Shown here in pieces: positions 48,606 to 56,834 of a stretch of DNA of 64,000 nucleotides. The stretch lies in assembly GCA_016771945.1 (NCBI GenBank), contig QZLF01000004.1, positions 1 to 64,000 on the forward strand. Direction: 5' to 3'. Source of the stretch: Candidatus Leucobacter sulfamidivorax. Lineage in GTDB: Bacteria > Actinomycetota > Actinomycetes > Actinomycetales > Microbacteriaceae. The notes under the pieces were generated by a model. It made no database searches. It was given only the letters and a program-made list of their open reading frames with translations, and was not told where the DNA came from. The translations under genes were made by a program, and so were the position numbers. The first letter of the stretch is position 1. Each line of letters opens with the position of its first letter.

Positions 48606-49241
48606 GTGACAGACGCAACCGCGAGCCGATCGCGGCGCCGAGCGCAGGCCCTCGGCCTGCTCGGCGTCGCGATCGTCGTCTTCGCAGCCGATCAGCTGTC
48701 GAAGAACTGGGTCGTCGCCAACCTGCCCGAGGGCGAGACCGTCCCCGTGCTGGGCGACTTCCTGCAGTGGCACTTCGTGCGCAACCCGGGCGCCGCGTTC
48801 TCGCTGGCGAGCGGCTCGACCTGGATCTTCACGGTGCTCGCGGCCGCGGTGGTGGTCGCGATCCTGTGGCAGCTGCGCAGGCTCGGCTCCCGGGCCTGGG
48901 CGCTGTTCTTCGCGCTGCTGCTCGGTGGCGTGGTCGGCAACCTGACCGACCGCCTCTTCCGGGAGCCCGGCTTCCCCCAGGGCCATGTCGTCGACTTCAT
49001 CCTGACCCCCTGGATGTGGCTCGGCTTCCCGCCGGCGATCTACAACATCGCCGATATCGCGATCGTCTCGGCGATGATCCTCTTCGTGCTCATCGCGCTG
49101 CTCGGGGTGCCGATCGACGGCTCGCCGAGGCGGCGGCGCGGGCAGGCCGAGGCGGACGACGAGGTCGACGCCGAGGACGGCGATGTCGAGGACGCCGAGC
49201 TCGAGGAATCCGAGCTCGAGGAATCCGAGGAGCTCTACTGA
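48606..49241 (+). CDS. lspA: Lipoprotein signal peptidase (signal peptidase II)
   Basis: Aspartic membrane protease that removes the signal peptide of prolipoproteins. 211 residues, four membrane helices. Catalytic Asp115 ([12 protein letters not shown]) and Asp150 (YNIADIAIV), plus [12 protein letters not shown]. The C-terminus has an unusual ~45-residue acidic tail ([15 protein letters not shown] then repeated ELEES) after a basic RRRRG that should be cytoplasmic. A lipoprotein substrate candidate is encoded at 56115. Its stop shares one base with the next ATG. Confidence 0.94.
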   Translation: MTDATASRSRRRAQALGLLGVAIVVFAADQLSKNWVVANLPEGETVPVLGDFLQWHFVRNPGAAFSLASGSTWIFTVLAAAVVVAILWQLRRLGSRAWALFFALLLGGVVGNLTDRLFREPGFPQGHVVDFILTPWMWLGFPPAIYNIADIAIVSAMILFVLIALLGVPIDGSPRRRRGQAEADDEVDAEDGDVEDAELEESELEESEELY

Positions 49242-50158
49242 TGGAGCACCGCGCGCTGCCCGTGCCCGACGGGCTCGAGGGGGAGCGCGTCGACGCGGCG
49301 CTGGCCAAGATGCTGGGCTTCTCGCGCAGCTTCGCCGCCGAGATCGCGCAGGGCGGCGGGGTCTACCTCGACGGCCGCACCGTGGGCAAGAGCGACCGCC
49401 TCGTCGCGGGGAGCTGGCTCGAGGTCTCGTGGGCCGAGAAGGCCGGCCCCGAGATCGTGCCGGTCGAGGTGCCCGAGCTCGGCATCGTGCACGACGACGA
49501 CGACATCGTGGTGATCGACAAGCCGGCCGGCGTCGCGGCCCACCCCTCGCTCGGCTGGGAGGGCCCCACGGTGCTCGGCGCGCTCGCCGGCGCGGGTTAC
49601 CGCATCGCGACCTCGGGCGCCCCGGAGCGGCAGGGCATCGTGCACCGCCTCGACGTCGGCACGAGCGGCCTCATGGTCGTCGCGAAGAGCGAGGGCGCCT
49701 ACAGCGCGCTGAAGCGGGCCTTCAAGGAGCGCGAGGTCGAGAAGATCTACCACGCGGTCGTGCAGGGCCATCCCGATCCGCTCGCGGGCACGATCGAGGG
49801 ACCGATCGGCCGCCACCCCGGCAGCGAGTGGAAGTTCGCCGTGACCGCCGGCGGCAAGCCGTCGGTCACCCACTACGAGACGCTCGAGGCCTTCCCCTAC
49901 GCCTCCCTGCTCGAGATCGAGCTCGAGACGGGGCGGACTCACCAGATCCGCGTGCACATGTCGGCGCAGCGCCACCCCTGCGTCGGCGACACGATGTACG
50001 GGGCGGATCCGCGCCTCTCCGCGCGGCTCGGCCTCGAGCGGCAGTGGCTGCATGCGATGCGGCTCGGCTTCAGGCACCCGGCGACGGGGGAGCAGGTCTC
50101 CTTCGAGAGCTCCTACCCGGCCGATCTGCGGCACGCGCTCGAGGTTCTGCGGACCTGA
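49241..50158 (+). CDS. rluD: Ribosomal large subunit pseudouridine synthase (RluD family)
   Basis: RluA/RluD-type pseudouridine synthase, 305 residues. N-terminal S4 RNA-binding domain ([33 protein letters not shown]), catalytic Asp138 in [19 protein letters not shown], and [22 protein letters not shown]. In actinobacteria lspA and this gene are commonly paired. The exact uridine sites cannot be told from sequence. ATG overlaps the lspA stop. Confidence 0.92.
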   Translation: MEHRALPVPDGLEGERVDAALAKMLGFSRSFAAEIAQGGGVYLDGRTVGKSDRLVAGSWLEVSWAEKAGPEIVPVEVPELGIVHDDDDIVVIDKPAGVAAHPSLGWEGPTVLGALAGAGYRIATSGAPERQGIVHRLDVGTSGLMVVAKSEGAYSALKRAFKEREVEKIYHAVVQGHPDPLAGTIEGPIGRHPGSEWKFAVTAGGKPSVTHYETLEAFPYASLLEIELETGRTHQIRVHMSAQRHPCVGDTMYGADPRLSARLGLERQWLHAMRLGFRHPATGEQVSFESSYPADLRHALEVLRT

Positions 50159-50271
50159 CCCGCCGTTCGGCGGGACGAGCGGCAGCGACCCGCGGGACCC
50201 GGCCGCTCTCCGCGAGCGGTCCGCGGTACCCTGGAAGCCGGACGACCCCTGGGCGACGGAAGGACCTCCGA

Positions 50272-53200
50272 ATGGCGGATCAGGACGGCTTCGTGCACCT
50301 GCACGTGCACAGCGAGTACTCGATGCTCGACGGGGCCGCCCGGGTGAAACCGCTCATCACCGCCGCGCATGAGCAGGGCATGCCAGCTATCGCGATCACC
50401 GACCACGGCAACACCTTCGGCGCCTTCGACTTCTGGCGCACGGCCCGCGAGGTGGGCATCAAGCCGATCATCGGCATCGAGGCATATCTGACCCCGGGCA
50501 CGCACCGAGGCGATCGCAGCCGGGTGCGTTGGGGCGATGGCGGCGGCGACGACGTCTCCGGCGGCGGCGCGTACACGCACATGACGATGCTCGCCAGCTC
50601 GACCACGGGCATGCACAACATCTTCAGGCTCTCCTCGCTCGCGAGCATCGAGGGCACCTACTTCAAGCCGCGCATGGACCGGGAGCTGCTGCAGCGCTAC
50701 TCCGAGGGCATCATCGCGACCACCGGCTGCCCCTCGGGTGAGATCCACACGCGGCTGCGGCTCGGCCAGTACGAGGCGGCCCGGGAGGCCGCGGCCGAGT
50801 TCCAGGACCTCTTCGGCAAGGACAACTTCTTCTGCGAGATCATGGACCACGGCCTCGAGATCGAGCGCCGGGTGCAGAAGGAGCTGCTGCAGATCGCGAG
50901 GGATCTGCAGATCCCGCTCGTCGCCACCAACGACCTGCACTACACCCATCAGCACGACGCGAAGTCGCACGAGGCGCTGCTCTGCGTGCAGTCGGGGTCG
51001 ACCCTCGACGACCCGAACCGCTTCAAGTTCGACGGCGACGGCTACTACCTGAAGAGCGCCGCCGAGATGCGGCACCTCTTCCGCGAGCTGCCGGGCGCCT
51101 GCGACAGCACGCTGCTCATCGCCGAGCGCTGCGACAGCGACTTCAACACCTCGGCGAACTACATGCCCCGCTTCCCTGTGCCCGACGGCGAGACCGAGGA
51201 GTCGTGGTTCGTCAAGGAGGTCGAGCGCGGCCTCCACTACCGCTACCCCTCCGGCATCCCCGACGCGGTGCGCAAGCAGGCCGAGTACGAGACCGGCGTC
51301 ATCGTGCAGATGGGGTTCCCGGGCTACTTCCTCGTCGTCGCCGACTTCATTAACTGGGCCAAGGACAACGGCATCCGCGTGGGGCCGGGCCGCGGCTCAG
51401 GCGCGGGGTCCATGGCCGCCTACGCGATGCGCATCACCGACCTCGATCCGCTGCAGCACGGCCTCATCTTCGAGCGCTTCCTGAACCCCGACCGCGTCTC
51501 GATGCCCGACTTCGACGTCGACTTCGATGATCGCCGTCGCGGCGAGGTGATCAAGTACGTCACCGAGAAGTACGGGGACGAGCGGGTCGCGCAGATCGTG
51601 ACCTACGGCACGATCAAGTCGAAGCAGGCGCTCAAGGACGCGGGTCGCGTGCTGGGCTTCCCGTTCAGCATGGGGGAGAAGCTGACGAAGGCCATGCCGC
51701 CCGCGGTCATGGCGAAGGACATCCCGCTCGGCGGGATCACCGACCCGAAGCATGAGCGGTACAAGGAGGCCGCCGAGTTCCGTGCGGTGCTCGAAGTCGA
51801 CCCCGACGCGAAGACCGTCTACGAGACCGCGCTCGGCCTCGAGGGGCTGAAGCGGCAGTGGGGCGTGCACGCCGCCGGCGTCATCATGTCGAGCGACCCG
51901 CTCATCGACATCATCCCCATCATGAAGCGGGAGCAGGACGGGCAGATCGTCACCCAGTTCGACTACCCGAGCTGCGAGACCCTGGGTCTCATCAAGATGG
52001 ACTTCCTGGGGCTCCGCAACCTCACGATCATCTCCGACGCGCTCGAGAACATCAGCCTGAACCGCGGCGAGGAGCTGGACCTCGAGCATCTCGAGCTCGA
52101 CGACCCCGGGGCCTACGAACTGCTCGCGCGGGGCGACTCGCTCGGCGTGTTCCAGCTCGACAGCGGCCCGCTGCGCTCGCTCATGCGCCTGATGAAGCCC
52201 GACAACTTCGAGGACATCTCGGCGCTCATCGCGCTCTACCGGCCGGGCCCGATGGGCGCGAACTCGCACACCAACTACGCGCTGCGCAAGAACGGGGAGC
52301 AGGAGATCACCCCGATCCACCCGGAGCTCGAGGAGCCGCTGCGCGACATCCTCGACACGACCTACGGGCTCATCATCTACCAGGAGCAGGTGATGGCGGT
52401 CGCGCAGAAGGTGGCAGGCTTCACGCTCGGCCAGGCGGACATCCTGCGCCGCGCGATGGGCAAGAAGAAGAAGGAGGAGCTCGACAAGCAGTACGAGGGC
52501 TTCTCCGGCGGGATGAAGGAGCGGGGCTTCTCCGAGGGCGCGGTCAAGGCGCTGTGGGACATCCTGCTGCCCTTCTCCGACTACGCCTTCAACAAGGCGC
52601 ACTCGGCGGCCTACGGGCTCATCAGCTACTGGACCGCGTACCTGAAGGCCCACTACCCGGCCGAGTACATGGCGGCGCTGCTCACGAGCGTCGGCGACTC
52701 CAAGGACAAGCTCGCGGTCTACCTCAACGAGTGCCGCCGCATGGGGATCAAGGTGCTGCCGCCCGATGTGGGAGCGTCGTTCGTGAACTTCGCCGCGGCC
52801 GGCGACGACATCCGCTTCGGCCTCGGCGCCGTGCGCAACGTCGGCGGGCACGTCGTCGAGGGCATCCGCGAGGCCCGCGAGCGCGGGGGAGACTTCGAGA
52901 GCTTCCACGACTTCCTGAAGCGCGTGCCGATGACCGTGCTCAACAAGCGCACGATCGAGTCGCTCATCAAGGCGGGGGCGTTCGACTCGCTCGGGGCGAC
53001 CCGGCGCGCGCTCGTCGAGGTGCACGAGAGCGCGGTCGAGAGCGCGGTCAAGGAGAAGCGCGACGCGGAGCACGGGAACGTGGGCTTCGACTTCGACAGC
53101 CTCTTCGCGGAGGCCGCCGAGGCGGGCTCGGGAGCGGCCGTCTCGCAGGTGCCCGACCGCCCCGAGTGGACGAAGAAGGACAAGCTCGCCTTCGAGCGCG

Positions 53201-53805
53201 AGATGCTGGGCCTCTACGTCTCCGACCATCCGCTGCGCGGGCTCGAGGCGGCGCTCGCCAAGGAGTCGGCGATGTCGATCGAGCAGGCCACGAACCCCGA
53301 GGCCGGGCTCGACGGCGAGACGACCACGGTCGCGGGGCTCCTGACGAGCGTGCAGCACCGCACCGCGAAGTCCGGGAACCTGTACGGCATGGTGACGCTC
53401 GAGGACTTCACCGGAGAGATCCAGGCGCTCTTCATGGGCAAGTCCTACCAGGAGCTCGGGCATCTGCTGAAGCCCGACGCGATCGTGTCGCTGCGGGGCA
53501 AGCTGAACGCCCGCGACGACGGCATCACGATGCACGCCTACGGGGTGAAGCCCATCGACGCCGTCGTGCAGGACGATGCGGAGGCACTCACGCTCAGCCT
53601 CTCCGAGCAGCGCGCGACCGAGCGGCTCGTCGAGGAGCTGCGGGACGCGCTGCGGCGCCACCCCGGCGAGAGCGAGGTGCGGCTGCAGCTCATGACGCCG
53701 ACCGCGGTGCGGGTGTTCGAGCTGCCGATGACCGTGCGGGTCACGGCCGACCTCTACGGCGAGCTGAAGGCGCTGCTCGGTCCGCGCTGCCTCGTGGACG
53801 CCTGA
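50272..53805 (+). CDS. dnaE: DNA polymerase III alpha subunit
   Basis: Replicative polymerase, 1177 residues, DnaE1 type. N-terminal PHP domain (FVHLHVHSEYSMLDGAARV, DHGNTFGAFDFW), palm with metal-binding D413, D415 and D417 (PDFDVDFDD), GPGRGSGAGSMAAYAM, QIVTYGTIKSKQALKDAGRVLG, a helix-hairpin-helix region, and a C-terminal OB domain (TVAGLLTSVQHRTAKSGNLYGMVTLEDFTGEIQ). GGAAGGA precedes the ATG, 113 bp after the pseudouridine synthase gene. Confidence 0.97.
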   Translation: MADQDGFVHLHVHSEYSMLDGAARVKPLITAAHEQGMPAIAITDHGNTFGAFDFWRTAREVGIKPIIGIEAYLTPGTHRGDRSRVRWGDGGGDDVSGGGAYTHMTMLASSTTGMHNIFRLSSLASIEGTYFKPRMDRELLQRYSEGIIATTGCPSGEIHTRLRLGQYEAAREAAAEFQDLFGKDNFFCEIMDHGLEIERRVQKELLQIARDLQIPLVATNDLHYTHQHDAKSHEALLCVQSGSTLDDPNRFKFDGDGYYLKSAAEMRHLFRELPGACDSTLLIAERCDSDFNTSANYMPRFPVPDGETEESWFVKEVERGLHYRYPSGIPDAVRKQAEYETGVIVQMGFPGYFLVVADFINWAKDNGIRVGPGRGSGAGSMAAYAMRITDLDPLQHGLIFERFLNPDRVSMPDFDVDFDDRRRGEVIKYVTEKYGDERVAQIVTYGTIKSKQALKDAGRVLGFPFSMGEKLTKAMPPAVMAKDIPLGGITDPKHERYKEAAEFRAVLEVDPDAKTVYETALGLEGLKRQWGVHAAGVIMSSDPLIDIIPIMKREQDGQIVTQFDYPSCETLGLIKMDFLGLRNLTIISDALENISLNRGEELDLEHLELDDPGAYELLARGDSLGVFQLDSGPLRSLMRLMKPDNFEDISALIALYRPGPMGANSHTNYALRKNGEQEITPIHPELEEPLRDILDTTYGLIIYQEQVMAVAQKVAGFTLGQADILRRAMGKKKKEELDKQYEGFSGGMKERGFSEGAVKALWDILLPFSDYAFNKAHSAAYGLISYWTAYLKAHYPAEYMAALLTSVGDSKDKLAVYLNECRRMGIKVLPPDVGASFVNFAAAGDDIRFGLGAVRNVGGHVVEGIREARERGGDFESFHDFLKRVPMTVLNKRTIESLIKAGAFDSLGATRRALVEVHESAVESAVKEKRDAEHGNVGFDFDSLFAEAAEAGSGAAVSQVPDRPEWTKKDKLAFEREMLGLYVSDHPLRGLEAALAKESAMSIEQATNPEAGLDGETTTVAGLLTSVQHRTAKSGNLYGMVTLEDFTGEIQALFMGKSYQELGHLLKPDAIVSLRGKLNARDDGITMHAYGVKPIDAVVQDDAEALTLSLSEQRATERLVEELRDALRRHPGESEVRLQLMTPTAVRVFELPMTVRVTADLYGELKALLGPRCLVDA

Positions 53806-53872
53806 GCTGCGGGCCCGGCCCGCTCACGGCCGGAACCCGCCTGCCCGAAACCCGTTCGAAACGGGCGGCGAG

Positions 53873-53885
53873 TAGGCTGGGCGCA
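53873..53885 (+). promoter_or_regulatory. Promoter -10 with leaderless start of nadE
   Basis: TAGGCT (53873-53878) ends 6 nt before the ATG at 53885 and no RBS is present, so the transcript probably begins at or next to the start codon. CCCGTT/AACGGG (53852-53866) forms a short stem upstream. Confidence 0.5.
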
Positions 53886-54718
53886 TGCGCGAGATGCAGC
53901 AGCGGATCATCGAGGCGCTCGGCGCCCGGCCTGACATCGACCCCGCGACCGAGGTGGAGCGCCGCGTCGCCTTCCTCGCCGACTATGCGAGGTCGATCCC
54001 GGGGGTGCGGGGCTTCGTGCTCGGCATCTCGGGCGGGCAGGACTCCTCCCTCGCGGGACGCCTCGCGCAGCTGGCGGTCGAGCGGCTGCGCGCCGAGGGC
54101 CGCGACGCCGAGTTCATCGCCGTGCGGCTGCCGTACGCGGTGCAGCGGGACGAGGACGACGCGCAGCTGGCCCTGGGCTTCATCTCGCCCGACCGCGCGG
54201 TGACGGTGGACATCGCCCGCGCGACCGACGCGATCGTCGCCGAGGTCGGCGACGCCTGCGGGGCGCCGGTCAGCGATTTCACCAAGGGCAACGCGAAGGC
54301 CCGCATGCGCATGATCGCCCAGTACGCGATCGCGGGGGACCGCCGGCTGCTCGTCATCGGCACCGATCACGCGGCCGAGGCCGTCACGGGCTTCTTCACG
54401 AAGTTCGGCGACGGCGCCGCCGACGTCATCCCCCTCTCGGGCCTCACCAAGGGGCAGGGAGCCGCGATGCTGCAGCATCTCGGCGCGCCCGAGCGGCTCT
54501 GGCTCAAGGCGCCGACCGCCGACCTGCTCGACGGCGATCCGGGGCAGACCGATGAATCGAGCCTCGGGGTCGACTACTCGGCGATCGACGCCTACCTGCG
54601 CGGCCAGGAGGTACCCGAAGAGGCCGCGCTCAATCTCGAACGGCGGTATCGTGGCACTGAGCACAAGCGCCGCACACCGGTGACCCCTGCGGACGACTGG
54701 TGGCGCGAGTCGCGATAG
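53885..54718 (+). CDS. nadE: NH3-dependent NAD+ synthetase
   Basis: Amidates nicotinate adenine dinucleotide to NAD+. 277 residues, the short ammonia-dependent form with no glutaminase domain. ATP PP-loop S49-GGQDSS55 ([10 protein letters not shown]), [45 protein letters not shown] and DESSLGVDY. Likely leaderless. msrA follows 19 bp downstream in the same direction. Confidence 0.96.
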   Translation: MREMQQRIIEALGARPDIDPATEVERRVAFLADYARSIPGVRGFVLGISGGQDSSLAGRLAQLAVERLRAEGRDAEFIAVRLPYAVQRDEDDAQLALGFISPDRAVTVDIARATDAIVAEVGDACGAPVSDFTKGNAKARMRMIAQYAIAGDRRLLVIGTDHAAEAVTGFFTKFGDGAADVIPLSGLTKGQGAAMLQHLGAPERLWLKAPTADLLDGDPGQTDESSLGVDYSAIDAYLRGQEVPEEAALNLERRYRGTEHKRRTPVTPADDWWRESR

Positions 54719-54737
54719 CGGAGCGGAAGGAGACACG

Positions 54738-55265
54738 ATGACCACCCGGACCTTCGTACTCGCCGGAGGCTGCTACTGGTGCCTCGACGCCGCGTATCGC
54801 GCCCTGCGGGGCGTCGTGGACGTGCACTCCTGCTTCACCGGCGGAAACACCCCGAACCCGAGCTACGAGCTCGTGTGCACCGGCACCACCGGGCACGCCG
54901 AGGCCGTCGCGGTCACCTTCGACGAGGAGGTGCTGCCCACCGACGTCGTGCTCGACGCGTTCTTCACCATGCACGACCCCACCCAGCTGAACCGGCAGGG
55001 ACACGATGTCGGCACGCAGTACCGCTCCGCCATGTTCTACGCGGACGAGGAGCAGCGCGAGCTCTTCGAGGCGGCCCGGGAACGGGCCGAGGAATGGTGG
55101 CCGGGCGACATCGTGACGACGATCGAGCCGCTCGGCGAGGTCTACCCGGCGCCGGAGGCCCACCAGGACTTCTTCGCCAAGAACCCCACGCAGGGCTACT
55201 GCCTGGCGGTGGCCCAGCCGAAGGTGAACAAGGTGCGCGCGGCCTTCGCGAAGTACCTGAGCTGA
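54738..55265 (+). CDS. msrA: Peptide-methionine (S)-S-oxide reductase
   Basis: Repairs methionine S-sulfoxide in proteins. 175 residues; catalytic Cys12 in GGCYWCLD (the usual motif is GCFWC), HDPTQLNRQGHDVGTQYRSAMF, and a resolving-type Cys in QGYCLAVAQPKV. GGAAGGAG RBS. Convergent with ssb (7-bp gap). No msrB domain is fused. Confidence 0.95.
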   Translation: MTTRTFVLAGGCYWCLDAAYRALRGVVDVHSCFTGGNTPNPSYELVCTGTTGHAEAVAVTFDEEVLPTDVVLDAFFTMHDPTQLNRQGHDVGTQYRSAMFYADEEQRELFEAARERAEEWWPGDIVTTIEPLGEVYPAPEAHQDFFAKNPTQGYCLAVAQPKVNKVRAAFAKYLS

Positions 55266-55272
55266 GCCGCGC

Positions 55273-55779
55273 TCAGGCGGCGACGGGCAGGAAGCCGTCG
55301 TCGGCTCTCTCCTCGCCCGCCCGCTCCTCGGGCAGCATTCCCGTGTCCTCAGGGGTTTCGGACCCCACGACGGATCCGGACTCGCCGGAGGTCCCGGGCT
55401 CGCCCGCGGCTCCCGGCTCGGCCTGGACGCGCTTCTCGAAGCGGGAGACGCCCCAGCGCAGATCGTGCCCGAGCGCCTCGGCCTCGACCTCGACCGAGAG
55501 GCCGGACTTCTCGCCGCTCTCCCACTGCCGGAGGCGCAGCCGTCCGAAGACGACGATGCGCTCGCCCTTGCGGAGGGAGTCGAGCGCGTGCTCGGCGAGC
55601 GAGCGGAAGGCCGTCACTCCGAACCAATTGGTCTCGCCGTCGACCCATTTCCCCTGTTCGCGGTCGTAGCGCCGGTCGCCGCTCGCGACGCGGAAGCTGC
55701 ACAGGACGACGCCGGACTGGGTGACGATGCGCTTGGGCGCGGTCGCGATGGTACCCACGACCGTGATGGGGTTGCTCAT
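55273..55779 (-). CDS. ssb: Single-stranded DNA-binding protein, second (SsbB-like) type
   Basis: 168 residues from ATG 55779 (GAGGAG upstream on the minus strand). OB-fold domain about 1-105: NPITVVGTIATAPKRIVTQSGVVLCSFRVAS, WVDGETNWFGVTAFRSLAEHAL, GERIVVFGRLRLRQWE. The C-terminal ~60 residues are acidic and Gly/Glu-rich but lack the DDxxPF tip that recruits repair and replication proteins; it ends DDGFLPVAA. The main ssb normally sits with rpsF/rplI, so this is probably the paralog used in special tasks. Unpaired with other DNA genes here. Confidence 0.85.
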   Translation of the reverse strand: MSNPITVVGTIATAPKRIVTQSGVVLCSFRVASGDRRYDREQGKWVDGETNWFGVTAFRSLAEHALDSLRKGERIVVFGRLRLRQWESGEKSGLSVEVEAEALGHDLRWGVSRFEKRVQAEPGAAGEPGTSGESGSVVGSETPEDTGMLPEERAGEERADDGFLPVAA

Positions 55780-55830
55780 TGGAATGCTCCTCACTGCTCG
55801 GTGCCCGGCCCGCCGGGAGACGGGCCGGTG

Positions 55831-55876
55831 AGGGAACCCGGACGGGCCGTGCCGCGTTCGGATCGTCCGGGTCCCT
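55831..55876 (-). promoter_or_regulatory. Stem-loop in the ssb 5' leader
   Basis: AGGGAACCCGGACG (55831-55844) pairs with CGTCCGGGTCCCT (55864-55876) with one bulged A, giving a 13-bp GC-rich stem. GGCCCG/CGGGCC (55807-55826) is a second, smaller stem closer to the start codon. They lie 50-100 nt upstream of ssb on its strand. The rest of the 335-bp gap to the lipoprotein gene holds a repeat array. Confidence 0.45.
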
Positions 55877-55970
55877 CGCCTCCAGTGTGCGGCGGCGGGG
55901 CCGGCCGCAGAGGGCCGTTCCGCGATCTGTGGAGAGACGGGCGGATTCACAGGCGCGGGGCGGCTGTGCG

Positions 55971-56077
55971 CGGCGAACGCACCCCGGAGCGGCGAACGCG
56001 CCCCGGAGCGGCGAGCACACGGCGAAGCACCGAGCGCACGCCGAAGCGCCGATCACACCGCGAAGCGCCGATCACAC
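55971..56077 (+). repeat. 19-bp-period tandem repeat array
   Basis: CGGCGAACGCACCCCGGAG and CGGCGAACGCGCCCCGGAG are adjacent (55971-56008); a second block repeats CGAAGCGCCGATCACAC at 56042-56058 and 56061-56077, again with a 19-bp period. Partial units (CGGCGAGCACA, CGGCGAAGCACCG) lie between. No coding sense is apparent. Confidence 0.75.
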
Positions 56078-56114
56078 AGAGGCGCCCCAGCCGGGCCTGG
56101 CTACACTGGCCAGC

Positions 56115-56612
56115 ATGGTCCGCCCCGCCCGAGCCCGCGCGATCCGCCGCGCCGCCATCGCCGCCGTGCTCGTCGGGGGCCTCGGAGCCGGGCTCGCCGG
56201 CTGCGCGCAGGATGCCGCGCCGGTCCCGACGACGCCCTCCTCGGGCACGACGGGGGAGACCCCTGCGCCTCCGCCCGAGTTCTTCCCCGAGGGGAGCGCC
56301 GAGCAGAACCTGCCGTACTTCGAGTACGTGCTGACGGGGTTCGCGAGCGGCGCCGAGCCCGTCGTGGGCGTACCCGTCGTCGAGGCCGTCGCAGCAGCCG
56401 GCTTCGACCGCGCGGCGATGCAGGTGAGCTTCGACCGCACGAAGACGAACCTCGTCGCGGACAGCATCTTCGTCTCGGTGCGCATCGGCGCGGACTGCCT
56501 GCTCGGGCAGGTGGTCACGTCGGACCGGAGCGTCTCGGCGATGACCGCGCCGGCGGTCGGACCCGAGCAGAACATCTGCCTCATCGGCAACACGCGGCCG
56601 ATCGACTGGTAG
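56115..56612 (+). CDS. Secreted lipoprotein, DUF6993-like
   Basis: 165 residues. Lipoprotein signal: basic RARAIRR, hydrophobic AAIAAVLVGGLGAGLAG and lipobox LAGC (Cys30), then a Thr/Pro/Ser linker. The mature domain has the segment GFDRAAMQVSFDRTKTNLVADSIFVSVRIGADCLLGQVV with two Cys and ends in GNTRPIDW, which resembles small lipoproteins of Microbacteriaceae (I believe DUF6993, not checked). Function unknown. TACACT (56102-56107) lies 7 nt before the ATG, so it is probably leaderless. Confidence 0.8.
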   Translation: MVRPARARAIRRAAIAAVLVGGLGAGLAGCAQDAAPVPTTPSSGTTGETPAPPPEFFPEGSAEQNLPYFEYVLTGFASGAEPVVGVPVVEAVAAAGFDRAAMQVSFDRTKTNLVADSIFVSVRIGADCLLGQVVTSDRSVSAMTAPAVGPEQNICLIGNTRPIDW

Positions 56613-56680
56613 TCGCCGGCGCTGCCCGGTGAGACGAGCCTTGTCGCCGAATCCGAGCGTTTCGCGCGCCGAATCGCGCC

Positions 56681-56735
56681 GAAAGAAGGAAAACGCAGCT
56701 TCGCCCGCAGGAAAACGTGCGTTCTCCTTTCTTTC
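56681..56735 (+). terminator. Hairpin between the lipoprotein gene and ettA
   Basis: GAAAGAAGGAAAACGCA (56681-56697) pairs with TGCGTTCTCCTTTCTTTC (56718-56735) in a 17-18-bp stem with one bulge and a 20-nt loop. The right arm is pyrimidine-rich (TCCTTTCTTTC). It fits a terminator of the lipoprotein gene or an attenuator-like leader of ettA, about 100 bp upstream. Confidence 0.55.
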
Positions 56736-56834
56736 GGGGCAGGTGATGGCGGACGCTCCACGCGGGACCCCGGTCTTCGAGAAGACCCGCCCTCGCACGG
56801 GACGGAGGCCGCCGACTGGTAGCTTAGAGACATC

